Source of the DNA: Paludibacteraceae bacterium
GTDB lineage: Bacteria; Bacteroidota; Bacteroidia; Bacteroidales; Paludibacteraceae
Direction of reading: 5' to 3'
Length of the DNA: 64,000 bases
Assembly: GCA_017553575.1 (NCBI GenBank)
Contig: JAFZKQ010000016.1
Span: 1-64,000 of the forward strand
In this document: piece after piece, positions 1 through 7,196 of the stretch
Position numbering within the stretch: the first letter of the stretch is position 1
How the letters are laid out: each line of letters begins with the position of its first letter
Position numbers and translations under genes: made by a program
The notes under the pieces: generated by a model
Database searches by the model: none
The model's input: only the letters and a program-made list of their open reading frames with translations
Told to the model about the DNA's origin: nothing

Positions 1-352
1 CCTTCTGCAAGTCAGCTTCCTTGAAAGAATCTGTATCGATGATGATACATGCAGTTGGCTTACAGAACTTATATTGAGTCTTCAACGCTGCTGGGTTCAT
101 TGCAACAAGCACGTCACACTTATCTCCAGGGGTGAAAACCTTATTTGCACCGATATGCACTTGGAAACCGGAAACTCCCGTCAACGAACCCTGTGGGGCG
201 CGAATATCTGCCGGATAATCAGGGAAAGTACAGATGTCATTACCAACTGTAGCGGAAATCGTAGAGAATATATTTCCAGCCAATTGCATTCCATCACCGG
301 AATCGCCAGAAAAACGAACCACTACTTGGTCCAAATCTTCAACTTTAGCCAT
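1..352 (-). CDS. korA: 2-oxoglutarate:ferredoxin oxidoreductase subunit alpha, N-terminal part (cut by left edge)
   Basis: Translating the minus strand from the ATG at 352 gives MAKVEDLDQVVVRFSGDSGD and then a GMQLAGNIFSTISATVGND-type stretch and FPDYPADIRAPQGSLTGVSG. This is the pyruvate-ferredoxin-oxidoreductase gamma domain that opens Bacteroidota KorA proteins. The family oxidises 2-oxoglutarate to succinyl-CoA and reduces ferredoxin, with a KorB partner normally encoded just downstream, here beyond the edge. About 117 of some 600 residues are visible. The start is supported by a near-perfect promoter (389-419) 37 bases upstream. It is separated from the next gene by a terminator at 534-565, so the two are not one operon. 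The choice of 2-oxoglutarate over other 2-oxoacids rests on overall resemblance. Confidence 0.85.
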   Translation of the reverse strand, partial: MAKVEDLDQVVVRFSGDSGDGMQLAGNIFSTISATVGNDICTFPDYPADIRAPQGSLTGVSGFQVHIGANKVFTPGDKCDVLVAMNPAALKTQYKFCKPTACIIIDTDSFKEADLQK

Positions 353-388
353 AACTTTATTGGTCTTATAGATAATACAATTAATATG

Positions 389-419
389 CAAATTTAAAGA
401 AATATGCACAATGTGCAAA
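389..419 (-). promoter_or_regulatory. korA promoter with overlapping palindrome
   Basis: On the minus strand TTTG (419-416), a 19-base spacer and TAAATTTG (396-389) match the Bacteroidota sigma-ABfr consensus. A perfect palindrome, TGCACAaTGTGCA at 405-417, covers one base pair of the -33 box and half of the spacer. That is a typical place for a repressor or activator site. The palindrome is seen directly; its role as an operator is inferred. Confidence 0.75.
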
Positions 420-533
420 GCAAAACGACTAATTTCCAATCAAAATCACAAAAAAATAGCCATTCAGGTGAATATTATGCAAAAAATATACGAGATAGGT
501 TTTCGAATCAGGCGGAAGCCCTCCCCAGGGAGA

Positions 534-565
534 CAAAAAAAAGGAGAAGCCTGTGTGGCCTCTCC
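534..565 (-). terminator. Rho-independent terminator of the CoA-transferase gene
   Basis: On the minus strand GGAGAGGCC (565-557), loop ACACA and GGCTTCTCC (551-543) form a 9-bp stem with one G-T wobble, followed directly by at least eight T. It lies 26 bases past the CoA-transferase stop. Confidence 0.85.
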
Positions 566-590
566 CCTTGCTATATCTATTTCGACCTGC

Positions 591-2090
591 TTATCGAGCC
601 AAATAGTTGTTCCAATCCGTATTACGCATATCGGCGCTCTTGGCGAACTCCAAGTGCATTCCGAATGCACACTGCAAGCTATGCGGAGTGTGGAGATTTT
701 TGCCCAACTTCAAGTAGTCCCAAAGCAACTGCTTATAGTCTGGGTGAACACAATTCTCAATGATGGTCTTCGCTCTTTCGATTGGTGACTTACCACGCAA
801 ATCGGCGATACCTTGCTCCGTAATCAAGACATTCACAGAGTGCTCACTATGATCCACATGGCTTACCATTGGAACGATAGGGCTGATCTTGCCGTCCTTC
901 TGCGTAGATGGACAGGTATAGATGGAGATGTATGCGTTACGGGTAAAGTCGCCCGAACCACCGATACCGTTCATCATCTTCGTACCCAAGACATGAGTTG
1001 AGTTGACATTTCCGAAGATGTCGGCCTCCAACGCCGTATTAATGGTAATCAAGCCCAAACGACGGATCACCTCAGGATTGTTGGAAAGCTCGATAGGACG
1101 CAACACAAACTTATCCTTGAAGAAACCGAGATTGCCATAAATATCGTCCATAACTGGGTCGCTCACAGTCAAAGAACAACCGCTGGCGTATGAAATACGG
1201 CCTTCCTTCATCAATCCGATCACTGAGTCTTGGATTACCTCCGTATACATCGTAAAGTTAGGAATCTCCTTGTTTTCGCCCAAAGAACCCAACACGGCAT
1301 TGGCTACATTACCCACACCTGACTGGATTGGCAAGAACTCCTTAGGAATGATACCCAACCTCAACTGCGAAGCCAAGAAATCAGCTACGTTTTGACCTAT
1401 CTTCGCAGTAACGGCATCCATTGGCGTAAATCCAGCCACGCTATTGCCCAAATTTGTCTCAACGACAGCGACAATCTTTGACGGATCCACCTTCAAGACC
1501 TCAGCACCACCACGGTCGCTCACCTTGTAGATAGGAATTGCGCCACGATAAGGAGGATTTGCAGGCTCAAAAAGGTCGTGCATACCCTTGATCTCCACAG
1601 GGTGCTTTCTGTTCAACTCGACGATGATCTTTTTCGCCATGTTCGCATAGGTAAGGACATTACCCACACCCGACGTTAGAAGGATCTCTCCCTTCTCGTT
1701 CAAGTCGGCAGCCTCGATGACGGCAACATCAATATCACCATAGAAGCCATAACGGAGCTCTTGTGCCAAATGAGACAAGTGCATATCCGAATAAGAGACT
1801 TCTTGGGAATTGATAGCATTCCTCATATCCTTGTTACTCTGATATGGGGTTCTGAACTTCACTGCTTTGGCACGCGCCAACGCACCATCCAACGCATCAC
1901 CGGCAGAGGCTCCGGAAAAGATGCCTATCTGAAATTCATTTCCCTTTGCATGCTCCTCTTCCGCCATTTTTGCAATTGCGGCAGGAACAGCCTTAGGCGT
2001 TCCTGATGGGGTGAAACCACTAAAACCTACTTGGTCTCCATTTTTCACAAAACGAGCAGCCTCATCAGCTGTCATAATCTTGAATGCCAT
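591..2090 (-). CDS. Acetyl-CoA hydrolase/transferase family CoA-transferase (succinate/acetate/propionate type)
   Basis: 499 residues, the normal length for class I CoA-transferases of the Cat1/AarC/ScpC kind. These move CoA between acyl-CoA and a carboxylate such as succinate, acetate or propionate, in the cytoplasm. Visible marks are the N-terminal Rossmann-like half, the segment TEVIQDS whose Glu284 is the expected residue forming the glutamyl-CoA thioester, and GIGGSGDF at 375-382, the glycine-rich oxyanion/CoA-binding loop. HVDHSEHSV and LITEQGIADLRG follow near residues 410-440. It is a single-gene unit with its own -7 box at 2184-2191 and terminator at 534-565. In propionate-forming Bacteroidales such enzymes couple propionyl-CoA release to succinate activation; substrate preference cannot be read from sequence. 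Confidence 0.9.
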   Translation of the reverse strand: MAFKIMTADEAARFVKNGDQVGFSGFTPSGTPKAVPAAIAKMAEEEHAKGNEFQIGIFSGASAGDALDGALARAKAVKFRTPYQSNKDMRNAINSQEVSYSDMHLSHLAQELRYGFYGDIDVAVIEAADLNEKGEILLTSGVGNVLTYANMAKKIIVELNRKHPVEIKGMHDLFEPANPPYRGAIPIYKVSDRGGAEVLKVDPSKIVAVVETNLGNSVAGFTPMDAVTAKIGQNVADFLASQLRLGIIPKEFLPIQSGVGNVANAVLGSLGENKEIPNFTMYTEVIQDSVIGLMKEGRISYASGCSLTVSDPVMDDIYGNLGFFKDKFVLRPIELSNNPEVIRRLGLITINTALEADIFGNVNSTHVLGTKMMNGIGGSGDFTRNAYISIYTCPSTQKDGKISPIVPMVSHVDHSEHSVNVLITEQGIADLRGKSPIERAKTIIENCVHPDYKQLLWDYLKLGKNLHTPHSLQCAFGMHLEFAKSADMRNTDWNNYLAR

Positions 2091-2183
2091 AAATATCTAT
2101 ATCTAATTTAATTTTCCTTCCAATCCGGCAAGCCTCTTCGGAACAGGACAAAGACCTGAAACGGGCTTTTTCATTTGTTTCCG

Positions 2184-2191
2184 CAAAAATA
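2184..2191 (-). promoter_or_regulatory. -7 box of the CoA-transferase gene
   Basis: TATTTTTG on the minus strand fits TAnnTTTG. No good TTTG is seen at -33. The predicted leader is about 87 bases. The rest of 2091-2284 holds nothing recognisable. Confidence 0.5.
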
Positions 2192-2284
2192 CAACAATCC
2201 GCTCATTTTATTCTCTTTTTATGCTTTTTTTATAGGCGGAACGTCTAAATATGCCGTTTTTTGTTCAAAGTCATTAATAAATAT

Positions 2285-2325
2285 GCAAAAAACGCCCTGA
2301 ACTTTTCAGTCCAGAGCGTTTTTGT
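2285..2325 (-). terminator. Terminator of the PepSY-like lipoprotein gene
   Basis: Arms at 2286-2302 and 2309-2324 (AAAACGC...GCGTTTT with two internal mismatches) close a short loop and on the minus strand run into six T. It is close to symmetric, so it could also act on plus-strand transcripts. Confidence 0.75.
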
Positions 2326-2348
2326 CTCCTAATCTCCTCTCCCGTGGC

Positions 2349-3191
2349 CTACTCCATAAACTCATCGTCTACCAAGGCTCCTACACGAGAGAACGAGAGG
2401 TTCACCTCATTAGGCTTTCCCAAACGGATCTTATAGCCATAACTCTTTTTCGCCAAACGCATCAATTTCTGGTCGGGATAATTGGTTTGGACATACTCGA
2501 CAGCTCGACGAGGAAGTAGTTCGAATAGAGCCTCAGGCAATCCTTTCTTCTTGGAAATCATCTCAATGAAAGCGCCCTTTCTATCAAATAGAATCTGTAT
2601 TCCTTTGGAAAAATAGATGCGATAGTTACGACTCCGCTCCCGCTCCACGAAAAGCAACTCCTCTTCGGAGAAGTACTTATCCACGAAAGACTGCGCCTGT
2701 TTCGGAAGCTTCACCTCCGAAGCGTTCTTCATGGCCAATTCTCCATGCCGATCAAAAGAGAGTTCGACGTTGTTCGCCTTGCTCAACCTTACCCGATAGC
2801 CCTGCATTCTTGTATCGGGGAAGGTCCGTTCAATCTTTTTCACACGGCTGTTGGGATAATTCGTCGAGATATACTCCAATAGTTTAGGAGGGAACTCCGC
2901 ATCCAGGCTTTGAGGCAAGTCATTCTTATTGGAATTGAGTTCGATCCAAACTCCCTTGTGGTTGAATTCCAACTCCACGCCCGAGGAGAGCAACACATAA
3001 TACTCCTTGTCCAACGACTCGCTCATACTGTCGATCGTTGCCTCCGGGAAATGGGTTTTGATGAATGATTGTGCCGAAAATGGAAGTTGTTTTTCCTTGA
3101 TGTTCACCGAACACGCCTCAACTAGAAGCATCACAACCAGAAGGGATGAATACAACAATCCTTTATTTCCGAATATCCTTACGCCTTTCAT
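2349..3191 (-). CDS. Lipoprotein with PepSY-like repeats
   Basis: 280 residues. The N-terminus carries a signal peptide ending in LVEAC, so Cys27 is the likely lipidated residue (SPII). The remainder contains about four half-domains of the pattern 'hydrophobic-Phe-Ile-x-x-x-(Tyr/His)-(Phe/Tyr)-Pro ... YYVxLSSGVELEFNHKG', at roughly residues 38-95, 103-160, 163-215 and 222-275. These are the alpha-beta-beta repeats of the PepSY-like (DUF2874) family, common in periplasmic proteins of Bacteroidota. The biochemical role of the family is not settled; PepSY domains are proposed to bind or inhibit proteins. It is monocistronic, with a -7 box (3219-3226) upstream and a terminator downstream. Confidence 0.8.
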   Translation of the reverse strand: MKGVRIFGNKGLLYSSLLVVMLLVEACSVNIKEKQLPFSAQSFIKTHFPEATIDSMSESLDKEYYVLLSSGVELEFNHKGVWIELNSNKNDLPQSLDAEFPPKLLEYISTNYPNSRVKKIERTFPDTRMQGYRVRLSKANNVELSFDRHGELAMKNASEVKLPKQAQSFVDKYFSEEELLFVERERSRNYRIYFSKGIQILFDRKGAFIEMISKKKGLPEALFELLPRRAVEYVQTNYPDQKLMRLAKKSYGYKIRLGKPNEVNLSFSRVGALVDDEFME

Positions 3192-3218
3192 TTCTTTAAT
3201 CTTATGCCATTAACTTTC

Positions 3219-3226
3219 CAAAGATA
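3219..3226 (-). promoter_or_regulatory. -7 box of the PepSY-like lipoprotein gene
   Basis: TATCTTTG on the minus strand is an exact TAnnTTTG match, 28 bases before the ATG. The -33 position is not convincing. Confidence 0.6.
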
Positions 3227-3319
3227 ACCTTTTTTATCATAAGGGAAGAGCATGGAACCCGTTTTTTCAACAAAAAGAGCATTAGGCCAGTTTTTCCGAC
3301 ATTCCCTCCTAAGAAAGAA

Positions 3320-3351
3320 TTAGGTCATGTCCAGAAAAAAAACTATCTTTG
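3320..3351 (+). promoter_or_regulatory. Promoter of the kinase-peptidase-PqqD-nucleotidyltransferase cassette
   Basis: TTAGG (3320-3324), a 19-base spacer and TATCTTTG (3344-3351) form a Bacteroidota promoter. The -7 box lies inside the first codons of the longest ORF that follows, so transcription would start near 3357, downstream of the ATG at 3327. The same TTAGG-N19-TA arrangement precedes the CAP lipoprotein gene (11103-11134). Confidence 0.6.
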
Positions 3352-4271
3352 CAACGATATATCATTTGTGTTTATTCATAAACATACTCATATTGGAAAC
3401 ACTTCTATATTGTGTAGCAGAGCACACTCTTGAGATTTCTCTTCAAGATCCACAAATCACGGAAGAATGGATCCCCTCTTTCTCTCCTTTCAAAATAGCA
3501 AACGGCGTGAAAGACCTTTTCAGCCTAACTATACTCTCCAACGAAGCGACATTAACAGAAGAGGGTTCGTTCGTAACGGAATTCAACGTGGACGGCATGC
3601 TGTTTCAGGTATACCGACTTTCAAATAACGGTTATCGATACAAGATTTCCAATCCCAAGGAGCCAGAAACATGGTGCAGCCTCTTCACCAACGAAGACTT
3701 CTCCGAAGGTAAGGCCTTCCTAAAAGGGGCAAATTGGCTGAAGCACTACTCTCTCAACAACTTCCTGATGTTGATGTATGGCTTCTCTTCCGCCACGAAG
3801 GAGACTCTGCTGTTCCACTCGTCCGTCATAGAAAAAGACAACAAAGGTTATCTATTCCTCGGAAAAAGCGGAACAGGAAAGAGCACGCACAGCCGACTCT
3901 GGTTGGAGAACATACCTGACACCTCCCTCCTCAACGACGACAACCCCGTCATCCGAATCATTGACGGAAAAGCGTTCGTCTATGGCTCACCTTGGAGCGG
4001 CAAAACGCCTTGCTACAAGAACCGAAAAGTGGAGATTGGCGGTATCGTCCGACTAAAGCAATACCCAGCTAACATCATCGAGAGACAAACAGGGGTGAAG
4101 GCTTATGCCGCACTGCTTCCTTCCATCTCCAATATGATTTGGGACAAACGGGTGAGCCACAGCATCTCCGACACCATATCATCCTTGGCAAGCATCTGCC
4201 AAGTGTTCCAACTGCAATGCCTTCCTAACGCGGAGGCAGCAGAACTCTGCTTTAACACACTGTCGAAATGA
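3327..4271 (+). CDS. HprK-like serine kinase-family ATPase
   Basis: Up to 314 residues. The C-terminal half has a P-loop LGKSGTGKST (178-187), then the acidic motif LLNDDNP (201-207), GSPWSGKTPCYKN (about 226-238) and a following EIGGIVRL strand. This is the layout of HPr kinase/PEP-carboxykinase-like proteins that occur beside PqqD proteins. In lasso-peptide clusters of the paeninodin type such kinases phosphorylate the precursor peptide. The N-terminal 160 residues are the family's beta-rich domain. The ATG at 3327 is doubtful because a promoter -7 box covers 3344-3351; the in-frame TTG at 3393 would give a start just before YCVAEHTLEI, which better resembles a domain start. The stop overlaps the next gene by four bases, so the products are probably made together. 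Confidence 0.75.
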   Translation: MSRKKTIFATIYHLCLFINILILETLLYCVAEHTLEISLQDPQITEEWIPSFSPFKIANGVKDLFSLTILSNEATLTEEGSFVTEFNVDGMLFQVYRLSNNGYRYKISNPKEPETWCSLFTNEDFSEGKAFLKGANWLKHYSLNNFLMLMYGFSSATKETLLFHSSVIEKDNKGYLFLGKSGTGKSTHSRLWLENIPDTSLLNDDNPVIRIIDGKAFVYGSPWSGKTPCYKNRKVEIGGIVRLKQYPANIIERQTGVKAYAALLPSISNMIWDKRVSHSISDTISSLASICQVFQLQCLPNAEAAELCFNTLSK

Positions 4272-4720
4272 AAAAACTCGTCAATAACGAACTACTGCTC
4301 GACTGCGCCGATGAGATGCTGAAAGAGGGGCACTCCGTCACCATCCGTGTGGCGGGCTACAGCATGCGCCCCATCCTGGAGCATAGACGTGACGATGTCA
4401 CCCTTGTAAAGCCCGACCTTGACGCATTATCGCTCTACGACGTAGTGCTCTTCAAACTGAACGGACGCTACATCATGCACCGAATCATCGCCATCGACGG
4501 AGACCGCTTGACGCTCATGGGCGACGGCAACCTTCAGGGATGCGAATCATGCACCAAGGCAGACGTGGTGGGAATCGCCACCAAATTCAAACGCAAAGGG
4601 AAAGAAATCGACTGCCAATCGGCAGGCTTCAGACGATACGGAAAGGTGTGGAATGCACTCCGCCCCATACGAAGATGGCTATTATATGCCTACCGCATCA
4701 AATTGAAACTAATTCCATAA
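4268..4720 (+). CDS. S24/S26 (signal peptidase-like) protein with a Ser/His pair
   Basis: 150 residues. AGYSMRPIL places Ser32 as the nucleophile of the S24/S26 fold, and a LLxVKPD...YDVVLFK strand pair, HRIIAIDGD and MGDGN follow as in signal peptidases. At the general-base position there is His71 (IMHRII), as in SipW/ER-type signal peptidases, rather than the Lys of bacterial LepB. No membrane-spanning segment is seen, so it is predicted to be cytoplasmic. In the context of PqqD and a kinase it could be the leader-removing peptidase of a modified peptide, but this is inference. The start overlaps the preceding stop as ATGA. Confidence 0.75.
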   Translation: MKKLVNNELLLDCADEMLKEGHSVTIRVAGYSMRPILEHRRDDVTLVKPDLDALSLYDVVLFKLNGRYIMHRIIAIDGDRLTLMGDGNLQGCESCTKADVVGIATKFKRKGKEIDCQSAGFRRYGKVWNALRPIRRWLLYAYRIKLKLIP

Positions 4721-4760
4721 GAGTCACAGCTTACGTTTACATATCAAAAACAAGAGTATT

Positions 4761-5027
4761 ATGAAAGAAAAGAAAGGTTTTGGATTAAGAGATATAGCCG
4801 GACAGAAGGTCATCGTAGCAGAGAGTGCCGAAAACATCAATTTCGGCAAGGTGATTGCCATGAACAACTCGTCAGCCTACCTTTGGCAGGCCTTGCAAGG
4901 AAAAGAGTTTGATGCTCAAGTTATGGCAGACCTACTCACCCAAAAATACGAGGTAGAAGTAGAGAAGGCTCTCGCCGACTCGCAAAAGCTAATCGAAGCT
5001 TGGAAAAACGCTGGCATCATCGAATAA
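4761..5027 (+). CDS. PqqD family protein (peptide-chaperone fold)
   Basis: 88 residues, the family's normal size. The pattern is typical of PqqD/RRE (RiPP recognition element) proteins: an N-terminal strand pair (GQKVIVAES, FGKVIAMN), the NSSAYLWQAL helix, and a winged-helix end with DLLTQKYEVEVEKALADSQ and a final helix ending in GIIE. PqqD proteins bind leader peptides and hand them to modifying enzymes. It lies between the peptidase-like gene (40 bases upstream) and the nucleotidyltransferase (12 bases downstream). No radical SAM enzyme, ATP-grasp or cyclase gene is near, so the peptide it would present is unknown. Confidence 0.85.
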   Translation: MKEKKGFGLRDIAGQKVIVAESAENINFGKVIAMNNSSAYLWQALQGKEFDAQVMADLLTQKYEVEVEKALADSQKLIEAWKNAGIIE

Positions 5028-5039
5028 CCGACAATCAGG

Positions 5040-6143
5040 ATGGATAAACAGAAGGAACAATTGATCGATTTGGTCAACTCCGCCCTTTGGGGAACGCCTG
5101 CCCACGCAGAACTATTCGGAGAAGGGACCAACTGGGAAGCTCTCTACCAGACGGCTAAAGAGCAAGCCTGCTTAGGGTTAGCCTTCCAAGGTATCTCGAC
5201 CCTCCCCAACGACCGGAAACCCAACCGGATTCTCCTTCTGAAATGGTACGGTTTCGTCGCCGAAATGGAGAACCACTATGCCCACCATGTAGACATCTTG
5301 GGACAAGTCTTCCAACTCTTCGGAAAGGAACATCCCATCCTCCTAAAAGGTCTGAGTGTCGCTGCACTCTATCCCAACCCCAAACTCCGCCATTTGGGCG
5401 ACATTGACCTGCTTCTCCCAGAGATGGACGAAAAGAAGAGTGCGAAACTTCTCCGTTCCAAAGGCATCCATGTGAATTCCGACCATCAAACAAGCAAACA
5501 CATAGGCTTCGATTTGGATGGCGTGGAAATCGAATTGCATTGGGAAATCGGGCAACCTCTCAACCCTTTCTGCTACAAAGCCTACAAAATGTTTGAAAGG
5601 CAATCGGCAAAAATCACAAGGGAAGAGACGATCGAGGGGGTCAAGGTGAACCTGCTTCCGTTGGAGTTCAACGCAGTAACTTTGCTCATCCACATGGTTG
5701 ATCACTTTACGGCAAAAGGTCTCGGTCTCCGCCAAATCTGCGATTGGACCCTCTTCTTGAACAGGCACCATGCCGAAATGGACAAGAACCTCCTAAAAGA
5801 GATGCTAAGCCAATTGAAGATGATGAACGATTGGCAATTGTTCTCCAACTTCTGCGTCAACTATTTGGGCTTGTCCACTCAAGCCGCCATTTTCTATAGC
5901 GAAAGTAAAACAAAGAAGGCTCAGAAGCTTGCCGAAGTGGTTTTTGCCTTGGGCAATTTCGGTGAATACAACCCCGTATGGAAAGATCAGCCAACCGCCT
6001 ACTGCAAACGAAAGATAGAGGCGCTATGGGGTAACATCGAACACTTCTTCCGAACATTCTCCATCTCGCCAAGCAACGCGCTCTTCAACATTTTCTACTT
6101 CTACCCTATCGATGCTTTCGGACGATTAAAAAAGAGGAAATAA
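5040..6143 (+). CDS. Nucleotidyltransferase family protein (NTP_transf_5)
   Basis: 367 residues. LLKGLSVAALYPNP (101-114) followed by LRHLGDIDLLLP (116-127) is the Gly-rich helix and DxD metal motif (Asp121, Asp123) of the uncharacterised NTP_transf_5 nucleotidyltransferases. ELHWEIG (about 168) would supply the third carboxylate, and HMVDHFTAKGLGLRQICDW is the family's C-terminal helical signature. Members are frequent next to HprK-like kinases and PqqD proteins, and some lasso-peptide clusters carry one. The natural acceptor is not known. It is the last gene of the cassette; a hairpin at 6154-6178 follows. Confidence 0.8.
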   Translation: MDKQKEQLIDLVNSALWGTPAHAELFGEGTNWEALYQTAKEQACLGLAFQGISTLPNDRKPNRILLLKWYGFVAEMENHYAHHVDILGQVFQLFGKEHPILLKGLSVAALYPNPKLRHLGDIDLLLPEMDEKKSAKLLRSKGIHVNSDHQTSKHIGFDLDGVEIELHWEIGQPLNPFCYKAYKMFERQSAKITREETIEGVKVNLLPLEFNAVTLLIHMVDHFTAKGLGLRQICDWTLFLNRHHAEMDKNLLKEMLSQLKMMNDWQLFSNFCVNYLGLSTQAAIFYSESKTKKAQKLAEVVFALGNFGEYNPVWKDQPTAYCKRKIEALWGNIEHFFRTFSISPSNALFNIFYFYPIDAFGRLKKRK

Positions 6144-6146
6144 GAT

Positions 6147-6178
6147 AAAAAACAATCCCCGCACTTTCGTGTGGGGAT
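6147..6178 (-). terminator. Terminator between the cassette and murI (convergent)
   Basis: AATCCCCGCAC (6154-6164), loop TTTC and GTGTGGGGATT (6168-6178) form an 11-bp stem with one G-T pair. Six T follow on the minus strand, which suits murI. On the plus strand it lies 10 bases after the nucleotidyltransferase gene and may stop that transcript too, although the tract after it is not T-rich. Confidence 0.8.
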
Positions 6179-6235
6179 TCTCTATGTCTAACTGGAAGGG
6201 TTACATTCCCGTCCTCCCTTAACGCTCAAATCTTC

Positions 6236-7087
6236 CTACTCTTCCAAGCGAATATGTTTCACATCCACCTCTTCCTTCAAGAAGACAGAGGCCGAACGAC
6301 GGAATTTCTCTTCCGACTCAGTCGTAAAGAAAGAGCAGGTGGCATTTTTCGACAATGAAGCCTCCAACTCCGTATGTCGACGGAGATAATCGGCTAGACT
6401 CTGCGCCACGATGTCTCCCTGCGAAACCACATTGATCGTATAAGGAACATATTTCTCTATCTTAGGCAACAACAACGGATAATGCGTACAGCCCAGGACA
6501 ATCGTATCGATTTCCGGATCTCTTGACAGGAGGGTGTCCGTATACTTCTTCACAAAATAGTCCGCTCCGTCAGAGGCGTACTCGGAGTTCTCCACCAAAG
6601 GCACCCACATAGGACAAGCCTCGCCCGTGACCACCACATCAGGGAAAAGTTTGGCAAACTCTATCGGATAAGACTCGGACTGAATCGTTCCCATCGTACC
6701 CAACAAACCCACATGGCGACTACGCGTAATCAAACCCACATGCTCCACCGTCGGACGAATCACGCCCAACACCCTAAAAGCAGGATCCCACTGTGGAATG
6801 TCCACCTGCTGAATCGTTCTTAACGCCTTAGCCGAAGCCGTGTTACAAGCCAAAACGACCAATGGACACCCCATCTCATACAACTTCCTGACCGACTGGC
6901 GCGTAAACTCATAGACCACATCGAACGAACGAGAGCCGTAGGGCGTACGGGCATTGTCACCCAAGTAGAAATAGTCATACTGCGGCATCAACTTACGCAC
7001 CTTATCAAAAATGGTCAAACCACCATATCCGGAGTCAAAAACCCCGATGGGGCCACACTTCCGTATTTTTTCACTTTCCACCTTCAT
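6236..7087 (-). CDS. murI: Glutamate racemase
   Basis: 283 residues, normal for MurI. It converts L- to D-glutamate for peptidoglycan in the cytoplasm. Seen: IGVFDSGYGGLTI (14-26), the YLGDNARTPYG segment (41-51), and the two catalytic cysteines in ACNTAS (Cys81) and LGCTHYP (Cys200). In many Bacteroidota murI directly follows the two Skp/OmpH genes; here it is on the same strand but about 9.7 kb downstream of them, with accessory genes in between. A -7 box (7116-7123) and a palindrome (7095-7113) precede it. Confidence 0.96.
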   Translation of the reverse strand: MKVESEKIRKCGPIGVFDSGYGGLTIFDKVRKLMPQYDYFYLGDNARTPYGSRSFDVVYEFTRQSVRKLYEMGCPLVVLACNTASAKALRTIQQVDIPQWDPAFRVLGVIRPTVEHVGLITRSRHVGLLGTMGTIQSESYPIEFAKLFPDVVVTGEACPMWVPLVENSEYASDGADYFVKKYTDTLLSRDPEIDTIVLGCTHYPLLLPKIEKYVPYTINVVSQGDIVAQSLADYLRRHTELEASLSKNATCSFFTTESEEKFRRSASVFLKEEVDVKHIRLEE

Positions 7088-7094
7088 ATCGCCG

Positions 7095-7123
7095 TTTTTG
7101 TTTCAAACAAAAATACAAATCTA
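7095..7123 (-). promoter_or_regulatory. murI promoter (-7) and leader palindrome
   Basis: TAGATTTG on the minus strand (7123-7116) fits TAnnTTTG. Between it and the start lies a perfect inverted repeat TTTTTGTTT-C-AAACAAAAA (7095-7113), placed around the expected transcript start. It may be an operator or a weak leader hairpin. Confidence 0.5.
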
Positions 7124-7196
7124 ATGCGGAGAAGACAAGATTAAACGGGAAAGAATGTCGCAGAATCACAAATCCATCATCTTCCTTGAACCGACA

